From assembly GCA_021802425.1 (NCBI GenBank), contig JAJZXJ010000003.1, forward strand, positions 1 to 64,000: a stretch of DNA of 64,000 nucleotides, written 5' to 3'. The notes under the pieces were generated by a model. That model ran no database searches. It was not told where the DNA came from and was given only the letters and a program-made list of their open reading frames with translations. Each line of letters starts with the position of its first letter. Within the stretch, counting starts at the first letter, position 1. This DNA is from Acidulodesulfobacterium sp021802425 (GTDB taxonomy: Bacteria > SZUA-79 > Acidulodesulfobacterales > Acidulodesulfobacteraceae). Positions 1 through 8,422 of the stretch are shown here, in pieces. The position numbers and the translations under genes were made by a program.

Positions 1-48
1 GGTTTCCTAAACCTTTGGTCATCGGTTCGATTCCGGTCGGGGGCACCA
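1..48 (+). tRNA. tRNA-Arg (anticodon CCT), 3' part only
   Basis: The window opens inside a tRNA. A seven-base anticodon loop TTCCTAA (4-10) is flanked by GGT and ACC, giving anticodon CCT at 6-8. A T-arm follows with loop TTCGATT and stem ATCGG/CCGGT, then the 3' acceptor strand CGGGGGC, discriminator A and an encoded CCA (46-48). The D-arm and 5' acceptor strand lie outside the window, so the identity rests on the anticodon alone. Confidence 0.85.
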
Positions 49-83
49 GTTAAAAACAATCATATTCTTTAAAACCGCCTTTA

Positions 84-425
84 TTATTTGGAAGTATTGC
101 TTTCAATATCCATAAGGACTAAAATAAGCTCTGCATACGCCCATATCAATAAGAATATTAAGATTGATACAATAACCCCTCCGATCAGCGAAAAGAAAAA
201 TGAAGATATCGCCGAACCGAAATTGAATCCGGAAGAGCCGTATAGCGCGGCCATTTTCCCTGCCTCATCGGCCCATACAAACGACATAATAAGGGTGCCG
301 ATTAAACCGGCAACAAGGTAAATTAAGGCGATAATTTTAAGAATGAAGGCGATAAGGGAAAGTGCGGGATATTTTGAGTCGTTCTTAAATGTACCTTTAA
401 GTTTAAAATACGAAATGTAATTCAT
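84..425 (-). CDS. Small two-helix membrane protein of unknown function
   Basis: The 113-residue product has two long hydrophobic segments (about 22-48 and 75-104) separated by a short loop containing WADEAGKM and a Gly/Ser-rich turn. It ends in a charged tail with the motif LMDIESNTSK, which resembles the DIEENT-type tails of small DUF4282-like membrane proteins; that family link is a guess. A good Shine-Dalgarno AAGGAGG stands 7 bases before the ATG. It is a single gene, convergent with the tRNA-Arg to its left and divergent from ackA to its right. No enzymatic motif is visible. Confidence 0.7.
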   Translation of the reverse strand: MNYISYFKLKGTFKNDSKYPALSLIAFILKIIALIYLVAGLIGTLIMSFVWADEAGKMAALYGSSGFNFGSAISSFFFSLIGGVIVSILIFLLIWAYAELILVLMDIESNTSK

Positions 426-574
426 TGATGCCTCCTTATCAGGTTTTTAATTGTTATTTTTATAATTGTTAATATTATATAATAAAAAAAATATATTTAA
501 AGAAAAATTTTTGCTTTTGCAATACCTTTGCATTATATTATCCTTAATAGAAAAAAATAAAAAAGGTATTCACG

Positions 575-1852
575 ATGATTAAGAAAACCGGTCAAATCCA
601 TATTTTATCAATTAATTGCGGAAGTTCTTCCGTAAAATTTTCAATTTTCGAAATATCAGGTTCTTTGGATAAAAAAAATCCATTGTTAAACGCAGGAAGA
701 ATTTTTTCGGGGATAATAGAAGAAATCGGGACTAAATTTGGCGAATTTCATTTTAAAACAAAAGGCAAAAAAGATTTTGGAAAATTAAATTTTAAGGATC
801 ATTCCGAAGCAATAAATTTTATGATTCATAAATTTAAATTAGGATTTAATATTGCTAATTTAAATATTAGCATTGTGGTTCACAGGTTTGTTCATGGAGG
901 AGATGAATTTAGAAAACCTGTAATAGCCTCCCGGGAAAATATCGTTAAACTAAGCAGATTAAACGAACTTGCCCCTCTTCACAATCCTTCCAACTTAAAA
1001 GGGCTTGAGATTGCGTCGAGATACCTGCCACACGCAAAACAGGTTTGCGTTTTTGACACCGCTTTTCACCATACCGTTCCCTTGTATGCAAGAATGTATC
1101 CCATACCGCTCGATTATTACAATAGATATAAGGTAAAAAGATACGGATTTCATGGAATTTCATATTCTTATATAAATAATTTATTAAGTTTGAATAAAAA
1201 GGATATAAAAAAATTGATTATCTGTCATCTGGGCAACGGGGCAAGTATTTGCGCCGTAAAAAACGGTGTTTCCGTTGACACATCGATGGGTTATACCCCT
1301 TTAGAAGGCCTTATGATGGGAACGAGATGCGGCGATATAGACCCGTCCATACCGTTTATTCTTAAAGAAAAACTTAATGTTTCATGCGAAGAATTATACG
1401 ACATTCTAAATAAAAAAAGCGGGCTTCTCGGCATATCCCAAAAAACTTACGATTTTAAAGAGCTATCGACTTATAGCGATGAAAACTCAAAACTTGCCTT
1501 TAAAATGTATATATATAGAATAACTAAATTTATCGGGGGGTATTGTGCCGCCCTGAACGGAATAGACGCTCTGGTTTTCACAGGGGGGATAGGCGAAAAT
1601 TCTTCCCTCCTAAGAAAAGAGGTATGTAAAAACCTGGCTTACCTTGGCATAAAAATAGATGGCCTGAAAAACAAGGAGGCTTCGGAATATTTCAATAAAT
1701 TTGATTGCCATGGAAAAATCAAAATAAGAAAATCGATAAAGTCAATAGGCATCGGGAAAATTCCCGTTTTTGCCGTTCATACCGATGAGGACGTTCAGAT
1801 GGCGAGCGAGGCTGTGAAGTTGCTATTTTATAAAAAACCGGCGGCAACTTAA
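575..1852 (+). CDS. ackA: Acetate kinase
   Basis: Converts acetyl phosphate and ADP to acetate and ATP, or the reverse for acetate activation; cytoplasmic. The 425-residue protein is slightly longer than the usual 400. It shows all ASKHA-fold acetate kinase signatures: an N-terminal phosphate loop INCGSSSVKF (about 14-23), HRFVHGGDEF (about 103), FDTAFHHTVP (about 160), the HLGNGASI phosphate loop (about 218), TRCGDIDP, FTGGIGENS (about 335) and a C-terminal HTDEDVQMA. A Shine-Dalgarno AAAAGG lies 8 bases before the ATG. The usual partner pta is not beside it and is not in this window. With the acetate transporter at 10.2 kb it suggests that acetate is taken up or excreted. Identity is secure; direction of flux is inference. 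Confidence 0.97.
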   Translation: MIKKTGQIHILSINCGSSSVKFSIFEISGSLDKKNPLLNAGRIFSGIIEEIGTKFGEFHFKTKGKKDFGKLNFKDHSEAINFMIHKFKLGFNIANLNISIVVHRFVHGGDEFRKPVIASRENIVKLSRLNELAPLHNPSNLKGLEIASRYLPHAKQVCVFDTAFHHTVPLYARMYPIPLDYYNRYKVKRYGFHGISYSYINNLLSLNKKDIKKLIICHLGNGASICAVKNGVSVDTSMGYTPLEGLMMGTRCGDIDPSIPFILKEKLNVSCEELYDILNKKSGLLGISQKTYDFKELSTYSDENSKLAFKMYIYRITKFIGGYCAALNGIDALVFTGGIGENSSLLRKEVCKNLAYLGIKIDGLKNKEASEYFNKFDCHGKIKIRKSIKSIGIGKIPVFAVHTDEDVQMASEAVKLLFYKKPAAT

Positions 1853-1912
1853 TAAATTTAAATTGCCAAAGTTTATATATTTTAATATGCCGGTCTTTAT
1901 TTATTATTTATT
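1837..1912. terminator. Possible weak terminator between convergent ackA and panB
   Basis: ACCGGC (1837-1842) can pair with GCCGGT (1889-1894), enclosing a nested GGCAA/TTGCC pair, and a long T-rich tract follows. The loop is large and the stem short, so this is only a candidate for ending ackA transcription. Confidence 0.3.
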
Positions 1913-2707
1913 TTATTTATAAATATTTTCTTCCGCAGGGAATGAGCCGTTTTTTACCTCTTCTTTATAGCTTTTTAGCGCATTAACGATTAATGTTCTT
2001 GAATCGGCAAATTTCTTAACAAATTTTGGAGGTTTTTTATCCAGCATTCCGACGGCATCATAAAAAACAAGAACCTGCCCGTCCGTACATCTGCCTGCTC
2101 CTATTCCTATTGTCGGTATAGAAACTTTATTCTGGACGCTTAACGCAGCCTCTTCGGGCATAGCTTCCAGAACTATCATAAATGCGCCTGCCTTTTCAAG
2201 CGCCACGGCATCATTGACAAGCCTTTCTATCTGGGATTCGATTCTTCCCTGAACCTTATAGCTGCCTAAAACATTTATAAATTGCGGCATTAATCCTATA
2301 TGCGCTATAACGGGAATGCCATTTTCGGCCAATTTTTTTATGGTCATGCCTGCCGTCTCTCCGCCTTCTATCTTAACTCCGTTTGCGCCGCTTTCTTTTA
2401 AAATCCTGCCCGCATTAATCAAAGCCTGCTCGGGACTAACCTGATACGACATAAACGGCATATCGCAAGCGACAAAAACATCCGTTAAGGCACCCTTAAC
2501 GATTTTGGCGTGGTAAATCATTTCTTCCAAAGTAACGCCAATAGTATTATCCTTTCCCTGAACGGTGGTTGCAAGAGAATCTCCCACCAACACTATATCG
2601 ACGCCCGCTTCTTTCGAAATGCCCGCCGATATATAATCGTAGGCGGTAACCATCACGATTTTTTCTTTATCTAACTTCATTTTAATGAAGTCTGCTATTC
2701 CTTTCAT
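1913..2707 (-). CDS. panB: 3-methyl-2-oxobutanoate hydroxymethyltransferase
   Basis: First committed step of pantothenate and CoA synthesis: transfers a hydroxymethyl group from 5,10-methylene-tetrahydrofolate to ketoisovalerate, giving ketopantoate. The 264-residue TIM-barrel has the usual family length and motifs: MVTAYDYISAGISKEAGVD, LVGDSLATTVQGKDNT (metal-binding Asp), DMPFMSYQVSPEQAL, GVKIEGG, IPVIAHIGLMPQ, and GIGAGRCTDGQVLVFYD near the C-terminus. No Shine-Dalgarno precedes this ATG clearly; a start at the second Met (ten codons later) is possible but would clip the first helix. panC and panD are not adjacent. It ends convergently against ackA. Confidence 0.96.
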   Translation of the reverse strand: MKGIADFIKMKLDKEKIVMVTAYDYISAGISKEAGVDIVLVGDSLATTVQGKDNTIGVTLEEMIYHAKIVKGALTDVFVACDMPFMSYQVSPEQALINAGRILKESGANGVKIEGGETAGMTIKKLAENGIPVIAHIGLMPQFINVLGSYKVQGRIESQIERLVNDAVALEKAGAFMIVLEAMPEEAALSVQNKVSIPTIGIGAGRCTDGQVLVFYDAVGMLDKKPPKFVKKFADSRTLIVNALKSYKEEVKNGSFPAEENIYK

Positions 2708-2719
2708 GGTAAAATAACG

Positions 2720-3070
2720 CTATACTATTTTATTCAAGATGTTCCCCGTTTGGGTAACGTAGGCGGCAGCCTGCCCATTGCCGTTATATTGAGCATTGCC
2801 GTTAGCGTTGGCGTTGCTATTATTGGCTGCCGTATTTTGGTTAAGGTTCGCAACAGATTCATTTAGAGCATTAATCAATCCCTGATTCAATGTGTCAACG
2901 GTATTTAATGTCAGAGCGGCAGTCTTATTATAGACATCGTTTGGACCGGCGATATTTTGATAATTACCCTTGTCGGCATTTGCTTGATTTGTTTGAAACA
3001 GATTTTTGCCGCCTGAAACGGAGTTCAGCGCAAGCTCATTGTTAAGGCTGTTTCCAACTCCTTGAACCAT
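2720..3070 (-). CDS. Asn/Gln-rich orphan protein, function unknown
   Basis: Start chosen at the ATG of MVQGVGNSLNN because AGGGGGTGA lies 8 bases upstream; an in-frame GTG four codons earlier overlaps that ribosome site. The 116-residue product is acidic to neutral and has no Cys, no signal peptide and no hydrophobic membrane span. It has a predicted helical segment (about 45-80, with regularly spaced Leu in LTLNTVDTLNQGLINAL) followed by a low-complexity Asn/Ala/Gly tract. It lies 12 bases upstream of panB on the same strand, so the two may be co-transcribed. I do not recognise the family. It resembles RebB-type short helical proteins in composition, but I see no convincing motif. Confidence 0.6.
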   Translation of the reverse strand: MVQGVGNSLNNELALNSVSGGKNLFQTNQANADKGNYQNIAGPNDVYNKTAALTLNTVDTLNQGLINALNESVANLNQNTAANNSNANANGNAQYNGNGQAAAYVTQTGNILNKIV

Positions 3071-3192
3071 AATAACTCTCACCCCCTTTTTAGCAATCGT
3101 TAGATAAGAATAACCCTATATTTTTAAAATATCACAAAAAAATATATTGTCAAATTTCAATTTCAATGTAAAAGGCATTCAAAATTTTATTT

Positions 3193-3705
3193 TTAAGCGC
3201 TAAATTTAACATACTTATCTTTTGGACAGCCACAGACAGGGCATTTATCGGGCGCTTCGGCCCCGACATGGGTATGGCCGCAAACAGGGCAAATATAGAC
3301 GGTTCCCCCGTCAAAATCTTTTCCCGAATCTATCAGTTCTTTTGCCTTTTTATAAATATCCCTGTGTATTTTTTCAGCCTCTAATGCATAATGAGTGGAG
3401 CGCACGGCTTCTTTTTCATTTTGAAATTTTGCAACCTCGTAAAAAACGGGATACATCTCCTCTATCTCGTAATCCTCCCCGTTGAATGCGGCGCTTATAT
3501 TTTCGCTCGATTTCTTAATGCCGCCCAAAGCCTTTAAATGATTTTTGGCGTGGACAAGCTCGGCGCGGGCAATAGCCTTAAAAACATTTGCCAGTTTAGG
3601 CTTGCCTTCATTTTTAGCCTCTTCCGAAAATATCATATATTTGACATGTGCCTGGCTTTCACCTGCAAAAGCGGCTTTTAAATCGTCTTCCGTCATCTTT
3701 CTCAT
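3193..3705 (-). CDS. rbr: Rubrerythrin
   Basis: Non-heme iron peroxidase that reduces hydrogen peroxide in the cytoplasm of anaerobes. Start set at MRKMTEDD because GGAGG is 9 bases upstream; the same GGAGG forms the codons after an upstream in-frame ATG, which is therefore unlikely to be used. The 170-residue product has an N-terminal ferritin-like diiron domain with ligand motifs ESQAH, ARAELVHAKNH and ALEAEKIHRD. A C-terminal rubredoxin-like domain follows, with two CPVCG knuckles around residues 139-160. A perfect -10 box lies upstream. It sits near a flavodiiron protein gene, suggesting a local oxygen-defence group. Confidence 0.96.
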   Translation of the reverse strand: MRKMTEDDLKAAFAGESQAHVKYMIFSEEAKNEGKPKLANVFKAIARAELVHAKNHLKALGGIKKSSENISAAFNGEDYEIEEMYPVFYEVAKFQNEKEAVRSTHYALEAEKIHRDIYKKAKELIDSGKDFDGGTVYICPVCGHTHVGAEAPDKCPVCGCPKDKYVKFSA

Positions 3706-3776
3706 TTTTAATTCCTCCATAAACGGTTGTTTATTATTATTCAATAGTAAACAATAATAATTATTATTTATAGGGC

Positions 3777-3806
3777 ATTATATCATAAAAATGCCTCAAA
3801 TATGAA
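3777..3806 (-). promoter_or_regulatory. Candidate sigma-70 promoter for rubrerythrin
   Basis: Read on the minus strand: TTCATA (3806-3801), an 18-base spacer, and a perfect TATAAT (3782-3777) about 72 bases before the chosen rbr start. The -35 box is poor and the region is AT-rich, so chance matches are likely. Confidence 0.35.
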
Positions 3807-3810
3807 TAAA

Positions 3811-5799
3811 TTAATAAAAGTATATACTGGATAGGGCTATATAATAATTTTTTAAATATTCAAGATATGTTCTTATAAGCTGCCTGTATTTTTCATAGTT
3901 CTTTACCGAAATTAGAGGAGTTTTGGATTCAAACGCATAAAGACAATTTAACGCATTTTTATTTTTTGAGTAAGAACATTCGCCGGAAGCCGTTCCGGCA
4001 TTATTACTTAACTTTAAAACCGCCGGCAAATAATAAATATTAGATTTTTTGGGAAGTTTAATAGTTATTTTTGCGATATGTTTAAATGGATAGCCCATTA
4101 CCATCGGGTAAATCCTGCGGGACTTTAAGACGGTATGAAGAAGCCCTGTGTCTTCGGGCATTATCTGATGAAATATTACCTTATCGCCTCTTGCCTGCCC
4201 ATAGCGCTTATCTGAAAATTTTATTTTTAACATAATATTTTTATTAATATTATTAATATTTTTATATCTTAAATGCAGAGTATTAGCTCCAGGAGCAAAA
4301 TTATATAAGAAACCCGCCGCTTGCATCTTTTTTTGGTACCCGCTTGCATCTTTCAAAGACGATCTTTTAAAATTTGAATAAACCCCTTTATAAATAACTA
4401 TAATTCTCCCGCTCAACTGCCCATTTTTGTCTATTTTTCCTCTGAATTTAAACACTTTTTCATTCATGCCCGCTTTTTGAGCGGGAAGGGTTATAAATTT
4501 GTACCTGCGGCCGGATAACAACTCAACTCCTTTTCTGCCGGATATGCTAAACGGAAGGCTAAAAGCCTTATATGAAGATGAATCCGGATATAAATAAAAC
4601 CGCTTACCGTTAATTTTTGTCCCGACAATTACGGAATCAAACTGTTTTGGGGAGACGGATTTGATATTTAAATTTGATGTATTCAATGATGTTACGAGAA
4701 CAGGAAATGCATCGATGCCCTTAATTTTTAACATTGTTATTAAAAGCGAGGCTAAAGACTTTGAATCGCCGTAACCGTTGGAAAGAGTGAAGGATGCGGG
4801 CTCAGGATTATAGCCGTTTATGCCGTAGCCTATCCCGACATATCTAAAAGATTTAACGAAATCGTTATAAATTGAAATTATTTTTTCTTTTTGCGCATTA
4901 TTTTTATTCTTAACGCCGCCCATACTTTTTTTGACAAATCTTTTAATTTTTTTATCGGCTTTTTCGGACTTTATGAACAGCTTATTTATATGATTTAGCA
5001 ATCTGTTCCACGAGGTATAAGTGGAAACAGAAATATACTTTCTATAATTTTTTAAAGGGGGCATATAGGATTCTTTTTTTATAGCCGGAATATTCTTAAT
5101 GCGCAAATAAAGTTTTATATATTTTTTGTTTTTTATATTTATGGCTTGTTTTACGACCGAAGACTTATTAACTATATTATGCAGATATAAATTAATATTT
5201 AAGCCGGCAGGATAAATTAAAGTAAAGCCTGTATCTTTAACGGGAATGGTGCGGGTAAAATAGTCCGAATAAAATGCTCCGTTTTTAATAAGCGGCTTAA
5301 AATTATAAAGTTCGTAAGAAAAGTTTATTATCGAACCGTCTTCGGCGGCAGGCATCGATAATGTTAAGTATTTTATACTTGAATATATCGGATATTTTAT
5401 GGCAATGCCTGGCGAAACGACATTAACGGCATGCTTTCCTACCGGAATCTTGAACATTCCCTTAAGAAGCGTATAGGCATATAACAGCTTAACCTTTTGA
5501 TATTTAGTAGAAAACGGAATAATGACTTCCGAAAATCTATTTATCCCTCTTTGCGACAATATTTTTATGGATTCGCTGACATAAATTTTGGCTTGATAAT
5601 TTTTATTTAGTTTAAGAATGACATTTTTTTTAAGCAATTCAGCCCCAAATTTTTTATATTTAAATTCCTCATTGGGCTTATTCGTTTTATTTTGGCCGAC
5701 AGTATCAAGAGCAAAAGAACTTACAGGATTTATAAGATTCAAACTGCTAATAATAATTAAAAAAAGAACCAAAAACAGTGATAATTTTAATGTCCTCAT
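3811..5799 (-). CDS. DUF3857/transglutaminase-fold exported protein lacking catalytic residues
   Basis: The 662-residue protein starts with a hydrophobic signal sequence (about residues 5-30), so it is probably periplasmic. A DUF3857-like beta domain follows (about 60-250), then a transglutaminase-fold core (about 300-400) and a C-terminal beta region. In active relatives the core has a GDCKD-type Cys and a later FNH-type His. Here the corresponding sites read GDSKS (Ser346) and FDS (Ser389), and the only Cys residues are near the C-terminus. It is therefore probably a non-catalytic member. Next to rbr on the same strand, with about 100 bases between them. Fold assignment is moderately sure; function unknown. 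Confidence 0.75.
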   Translation of the reverse strand: MRTLKLSLFLVLFLIIISSLNLINPVSSFALDTVGQNKTNKPNEEFKYKKFGAELLKKNVILKLNKNYQAKIYVSESIKILSQRGINRFSEVIIPFSTKYQKVKLLYAYTLLKGMFKIPVGKHAVNVVSPGIAIKYPIYSSIKYLTLSMPAAEDGSIINFSYELYNFKPLIKNGAFYSDYFTRTIPVKDTGFTLIYPAGLNINLYLHNIVNKSSVVKQAINIKNKKYIKLYLRIKNIPAIKKESYMPPLKNYRKYISVSTYTSWNRLLNHINKLFIKSEKADKKIKRFVKKSMGGVKNKNNAQKEKIISIYNDFVKSFRYVGIGYGINGYNPEPASFTLSNGYGDSKSLASLLITMLKIKGIDAFPVLVTSLNTSNLNIKSVSPKQFDSVIVGTKINGKRFYLYPDSSSYKAFSLPFSISGRKGVELLSGRRYKFITLPAQKAGMNEKVFKFRGKIDKNGQLSGRIIVIYKGVYSNFKRSSLKDASGYQKKMQAAGFLYNFAPGANTLHLRYKNINNINKNIMLKIKFSDKRYGQARGDKVIFHQIMPEDTGLLHTVLKSRRIYPMVMGYPFKHIAKITIKLPKKSNIYYLPAVLKLSNNAGTASGECSYSKNKNALNCLYAFESKTPLISVKNYEKYRQLIRTYLEYLKNYYIALSSIYFY

Positions 5800-5905
5800 A
5801 CTTTAGCCCCTTACTAAAATTTAAACTTATAATATTAATATTAACTTATAACATAAAGTAAATTTAATTTTTAAAATTCACAGCCCGAATAGCCTTGGTG
5901 TAGCC

Positions 5906-7030
5906 TTAACTTAATTTGCATATATTAAAAATGGAACATTTCCCGCAATTATCTTCATTCTTGTTTTTAGGGCAAAGATCCAGTATTCCCAGTCTTGTAA
6001 TGGCAAAATCATACTTTACCGGATCAAAACAGTCAAGTTTTTTAAGGTTCTCGGTTATCTCTTCCGCCATTTTAAAGGAAGGATTTTTATAAGTCGTTAA
6101 GCCGATATATTGGCTGATTCTGCCTATATGGGTATCTACCGGCATTATTAACTGGGACGGATTTATATCCCGCCAAATTCCAAAGTCAAGATTATCGGAA
6201 TTTCTTACCATCCATCTCAAGAATAAATTTATTCTTTTGCACGGACTATTGTCAACCGGCGATGTGAAAAAGAAACGCACCATCGAATCTTCGGGCGGAA
6301 CAGCCGAGTTATAAACAGATGAAAAATCTATAAGTTCAAGCGCCCTTTTTGAAAAACCGGTTACGGCGTTTTTTAAATTTAAATCCGAGGGGTTATAGTC
6401 TTTAAGGAAAAAATTTTCGATTGAACCGTGTTTTTTAAGCATTTCGCTTAAAATTAAAAAAAGGGCGACGATATCCCTTTCTTTAATAAATCTGTAATAT
6501 AAGCCGTTAAACAATTTGAAGCCGTCAGCCGCATTAAAATTAACCGTAAATTCATAAAATTTATGATTTACTATCCGGTCTATTTTATCTAAGATTTTAA
6601 TAATTTGACTGACATTGCCGAATGCAAACCCTGCGGCTATAAACCCTGCAACTTCTATATCTTTAATATCTTCAAATTTATGCACAAACCCTAACGGGTC
6701 GGAATATAAATAAGATTCCTCAAATTTTTCATATAAATCCTCAAGGCACTCTTTTAATTTTTTTTCCTGACTTTGCGGGGTTATAGATTTGACGGCGCCG
6801 TTTCTGTAAACAAACGTTTTACCGTTCGGCAAAGACCAGCAGTCTCCCTCTTCGAGCGGATACGGCACATCCTTGCCCCTTCCGATAAAAACCTCTTTTC
6901 CGTCAATCAAGGTAAAAAAGTTAAAATCGTTATCCTCCCAAACCAAAGATTTGCCGGGGGATTCATTGCTTAAACCGCCTCCCGCACCTCCCAAGTTTAG
7001 TTTGCCGCCTCTTTTGCCGTTAAAACTCAT
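5906..7030 (-). CDS. TIGR02757 (DUF2400) family protein with N-terminal extension
   Basis: Residues from about 95 match the TIGR02757 pattern: LYEKFEESYLYSDPLGFVHK, VAGFIAAGFAFGNVSQI, a central KRINLFLRWMVR, and PVDTHIGRISQYIGL. The C-terminal Cys set is spaced C-x8-C-x2-C-x5-C, like the iron-sulfur loop of endonuclease III-type HhH proteins. Family members are usually about 250-290 residues. This one is 374 because of about 90 extra N-terminal residues, with a Gly-rich start and then a short beta-rich segment (DGKEVFIGRGKDVPYPL). Biochemical role of the family is not established; a nucleic-acid-related function is inferred from the Cys motif and HhH-like features. It lies 36 bases downstream of the flavodiiron gene, likely in one transcript. 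Confidence 0.82.
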   Translation of the reverse strand: MSFNGKRGGKLNLGGAGGGLSNESPGKSLVWEDNDFNFFTLIDGKEVFIGRGKDVPYPLEEGDCWSLPNGKTFVYRNGAVKSITPQSQEKKLKECLEDLYEKFEESYLYSDPLGFVHKFEDIKDIEVAGFIAAGFAFGNVSQIIKILDKIDRIVNHKFYEFTVNFNAADGFKLFNGLYYRFIKERDIVALFLILSEMLKKHGSIENFFLKDYNPSDLNLKNAVTGFSKRALELIDFSSVYNSAVPPEDSMVRFFFTSPVDNSPCKRINLFLRWMVRNSDNLDFGIWRDINPSQLIMPVDTHIGRISQYIGLTTYKNPSFKMAEEITENLKKLDCFDPVKYDFAITRLGILDLCPKNKNEDNCGKCSIFNICKLS

Positions 7031-7066
7031 TATATAGCTATGCTCCGTCCTTAAAATATAAGAAAT

Positions 7067-8299
7067 TTATGAACTCTGGGTTATTTTATAAGCAAAATCC
7101 ATTCCGAATTTTTCGCAGTTTAGCAAATCCTCTTCAAACGGCGTCATTTGAATCTTTAAGCCGTCCTGCACGACAACAAACCTCAGGCTTTTAAGAATGT
7201 CCTGCACCATTTGAACGGCCTCGCCGCTCCAGCCGTAGCAGCCGAAAACAGCCGCCTTTTTATTTTTAACATTCAGCATGACTAAAGACGATATCATATC
7301 GAATATCGGCTTGGGCGGTTTTGCGTTAAGGGTGGGGGAACCTACGATAACGGCATCGGAATCTTCGATTGTATCCACAACATTTTCAATGCCGGTATCA
7401 ACCAAATTTACCAAAGTTACATCCGTTAAACCTTCTACACTAGCGCCCTTCGCGATATGTTTCGCCATTTCTTCGGTATTGCCGTAAGCCGATGCATAAA
7501 CAACCGCTATTTTCTTTACAGCCTCGTTTGCATCGGGCGTTTTACTTGCGCCGATATACCAATCGGTATATTTTTTTAAATCTTTTCTTAAAATCGGGCC
7601 GTGCGACGGCGCAATTATGTCGATTTCATAATTTTTAAGTTTTTCTAAAGCGTTTAAGGCATAATTTTTAAACGGCCTCATTATGTGGATAAAATAGTAT
7701 TTGAATGCCTCGAATGCGGCATCTTTATCGGCTAATAAGTCATTAAAAACATTTGTATCGCAATAATGCGCTCCAAAAAAATCGCAGGGAAACAGGATTT
7801 TATCCTCTTTTAGATATGTAAACATAGTATCGGGCCAGTGCAGGAAAGGAGCACTCACAAACTGTAATGTTTTGCCGCCCAAATCAATCGAATCCCCATC
7901 GCCGACGGTAATATTATTATAATCCTTTTTGATAATATGTTTAACAAAGTGATGCGCATTTTTCGAATAAACTAATGTCGCGTCTTTTGCTATGTCTTTT
8001 ATTAAATGAAGCGCTCCGGAATGGTCGGGTTCAGTATGGTTTATAATTATGTAATCTATTTTTGATATGTCGGTTAATCCGCTTAATTTATTTATTAACT
8101 GATCCTTTGTATTGAGTTTTACCGTATCTATCAAAGCCGATTTCTGAGCGCCTTGAATAAAATAAGAATTGTATGTGGTTCCGTTTTCAGTGGGAATTAC
8201 TATATCGAATATCCTTAAATCGGGGTCGAATGCGCCGGTATAAAATACGCCGTCCTTTATAGTTAAGGCTTTTTGAGAAAGACCGTTATCATTATCCAT
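7067..8299 (-). CDS. fprA: A-type flavodiiron protein (oxygen/NO reductase)
   Basis: Reduces oxygen to water or NO to N2O with electrons from rubredoxin or a similar carrier; cytoplasmic. An N-terminal metallo-beta-lactamase domain carries the diiron ligands in NHTEPDHSG (about 85), HWPDTM, FFGAHYCDTNV and SHGPILR. A C-terminal flavodoxin domain begins near residue 255 with VVYASAYGNTEEMAKHIA. The 410 residues match the class A length, and there is no fused rubredoxin. The ATG follows a purine-rich AGGAGG. It is divergent from hemW, and its own transcript probably continues into the TIGR02757 gene. With rubrerythrin 3.5 kb away it indicates an anaerobe that meets oxygen. Confidence 0.96.
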   Translation of the reverse strand: MDNDNGLSQKALTIKDGVFYTGAFDPDLRIFDIVIPTENGTTYNSYFIQGAQKSALIDTVKLNTKDQLINKLSGLTDISKIDYIIINHTEPDHSGALHLIKDIAKDATLVYSKNAHHFVKHIIKKDYNNITVGDGDSIDLGGKTLQFVSAPFLHWPDTMFTYLKEDKILFPCDFFGAHYCDTNVFNDLLADKDAAFEAFKYYFIHIMRPFKNYALNALEKLKNYEIDIIAPSHGPILRKDLKKYTDWYIGASKTPDANEAVKKIAVVYASAYGNTEEMAKHIAKGASVEGLTDVTLVNLVDTGIENVVDTIEDSDAVIVGSPTLNAKPPKPIFDMISSLVMLNVKNKKAAVFGCYGWSGEAVQMVQDILKSLRFVVVQDGLKIQMTPFEEDLLNCEKFGMDFAYKITQSS

Positions 8300-8422
8300 T
8301 AGCTTAAACCTCCTATTTAAGTTTAAGGATTTGCTGTAAATTAAACAACAAATTTTTTATATATATCGTTTATCGATGTTTTAAAATATTATATCATATA
8401 ATATAATGAAATATAAGCGAAT

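Noticed and set aside
3731..3760. TTATTATT/AATAATAA inverted repeat before rubrerythrin, like a PerR box
   Set aside because: The stretch is almost only A and T with tandem TTA units; such symmetry arises by chance and the spacing does not fit PerR or Fur consensus.
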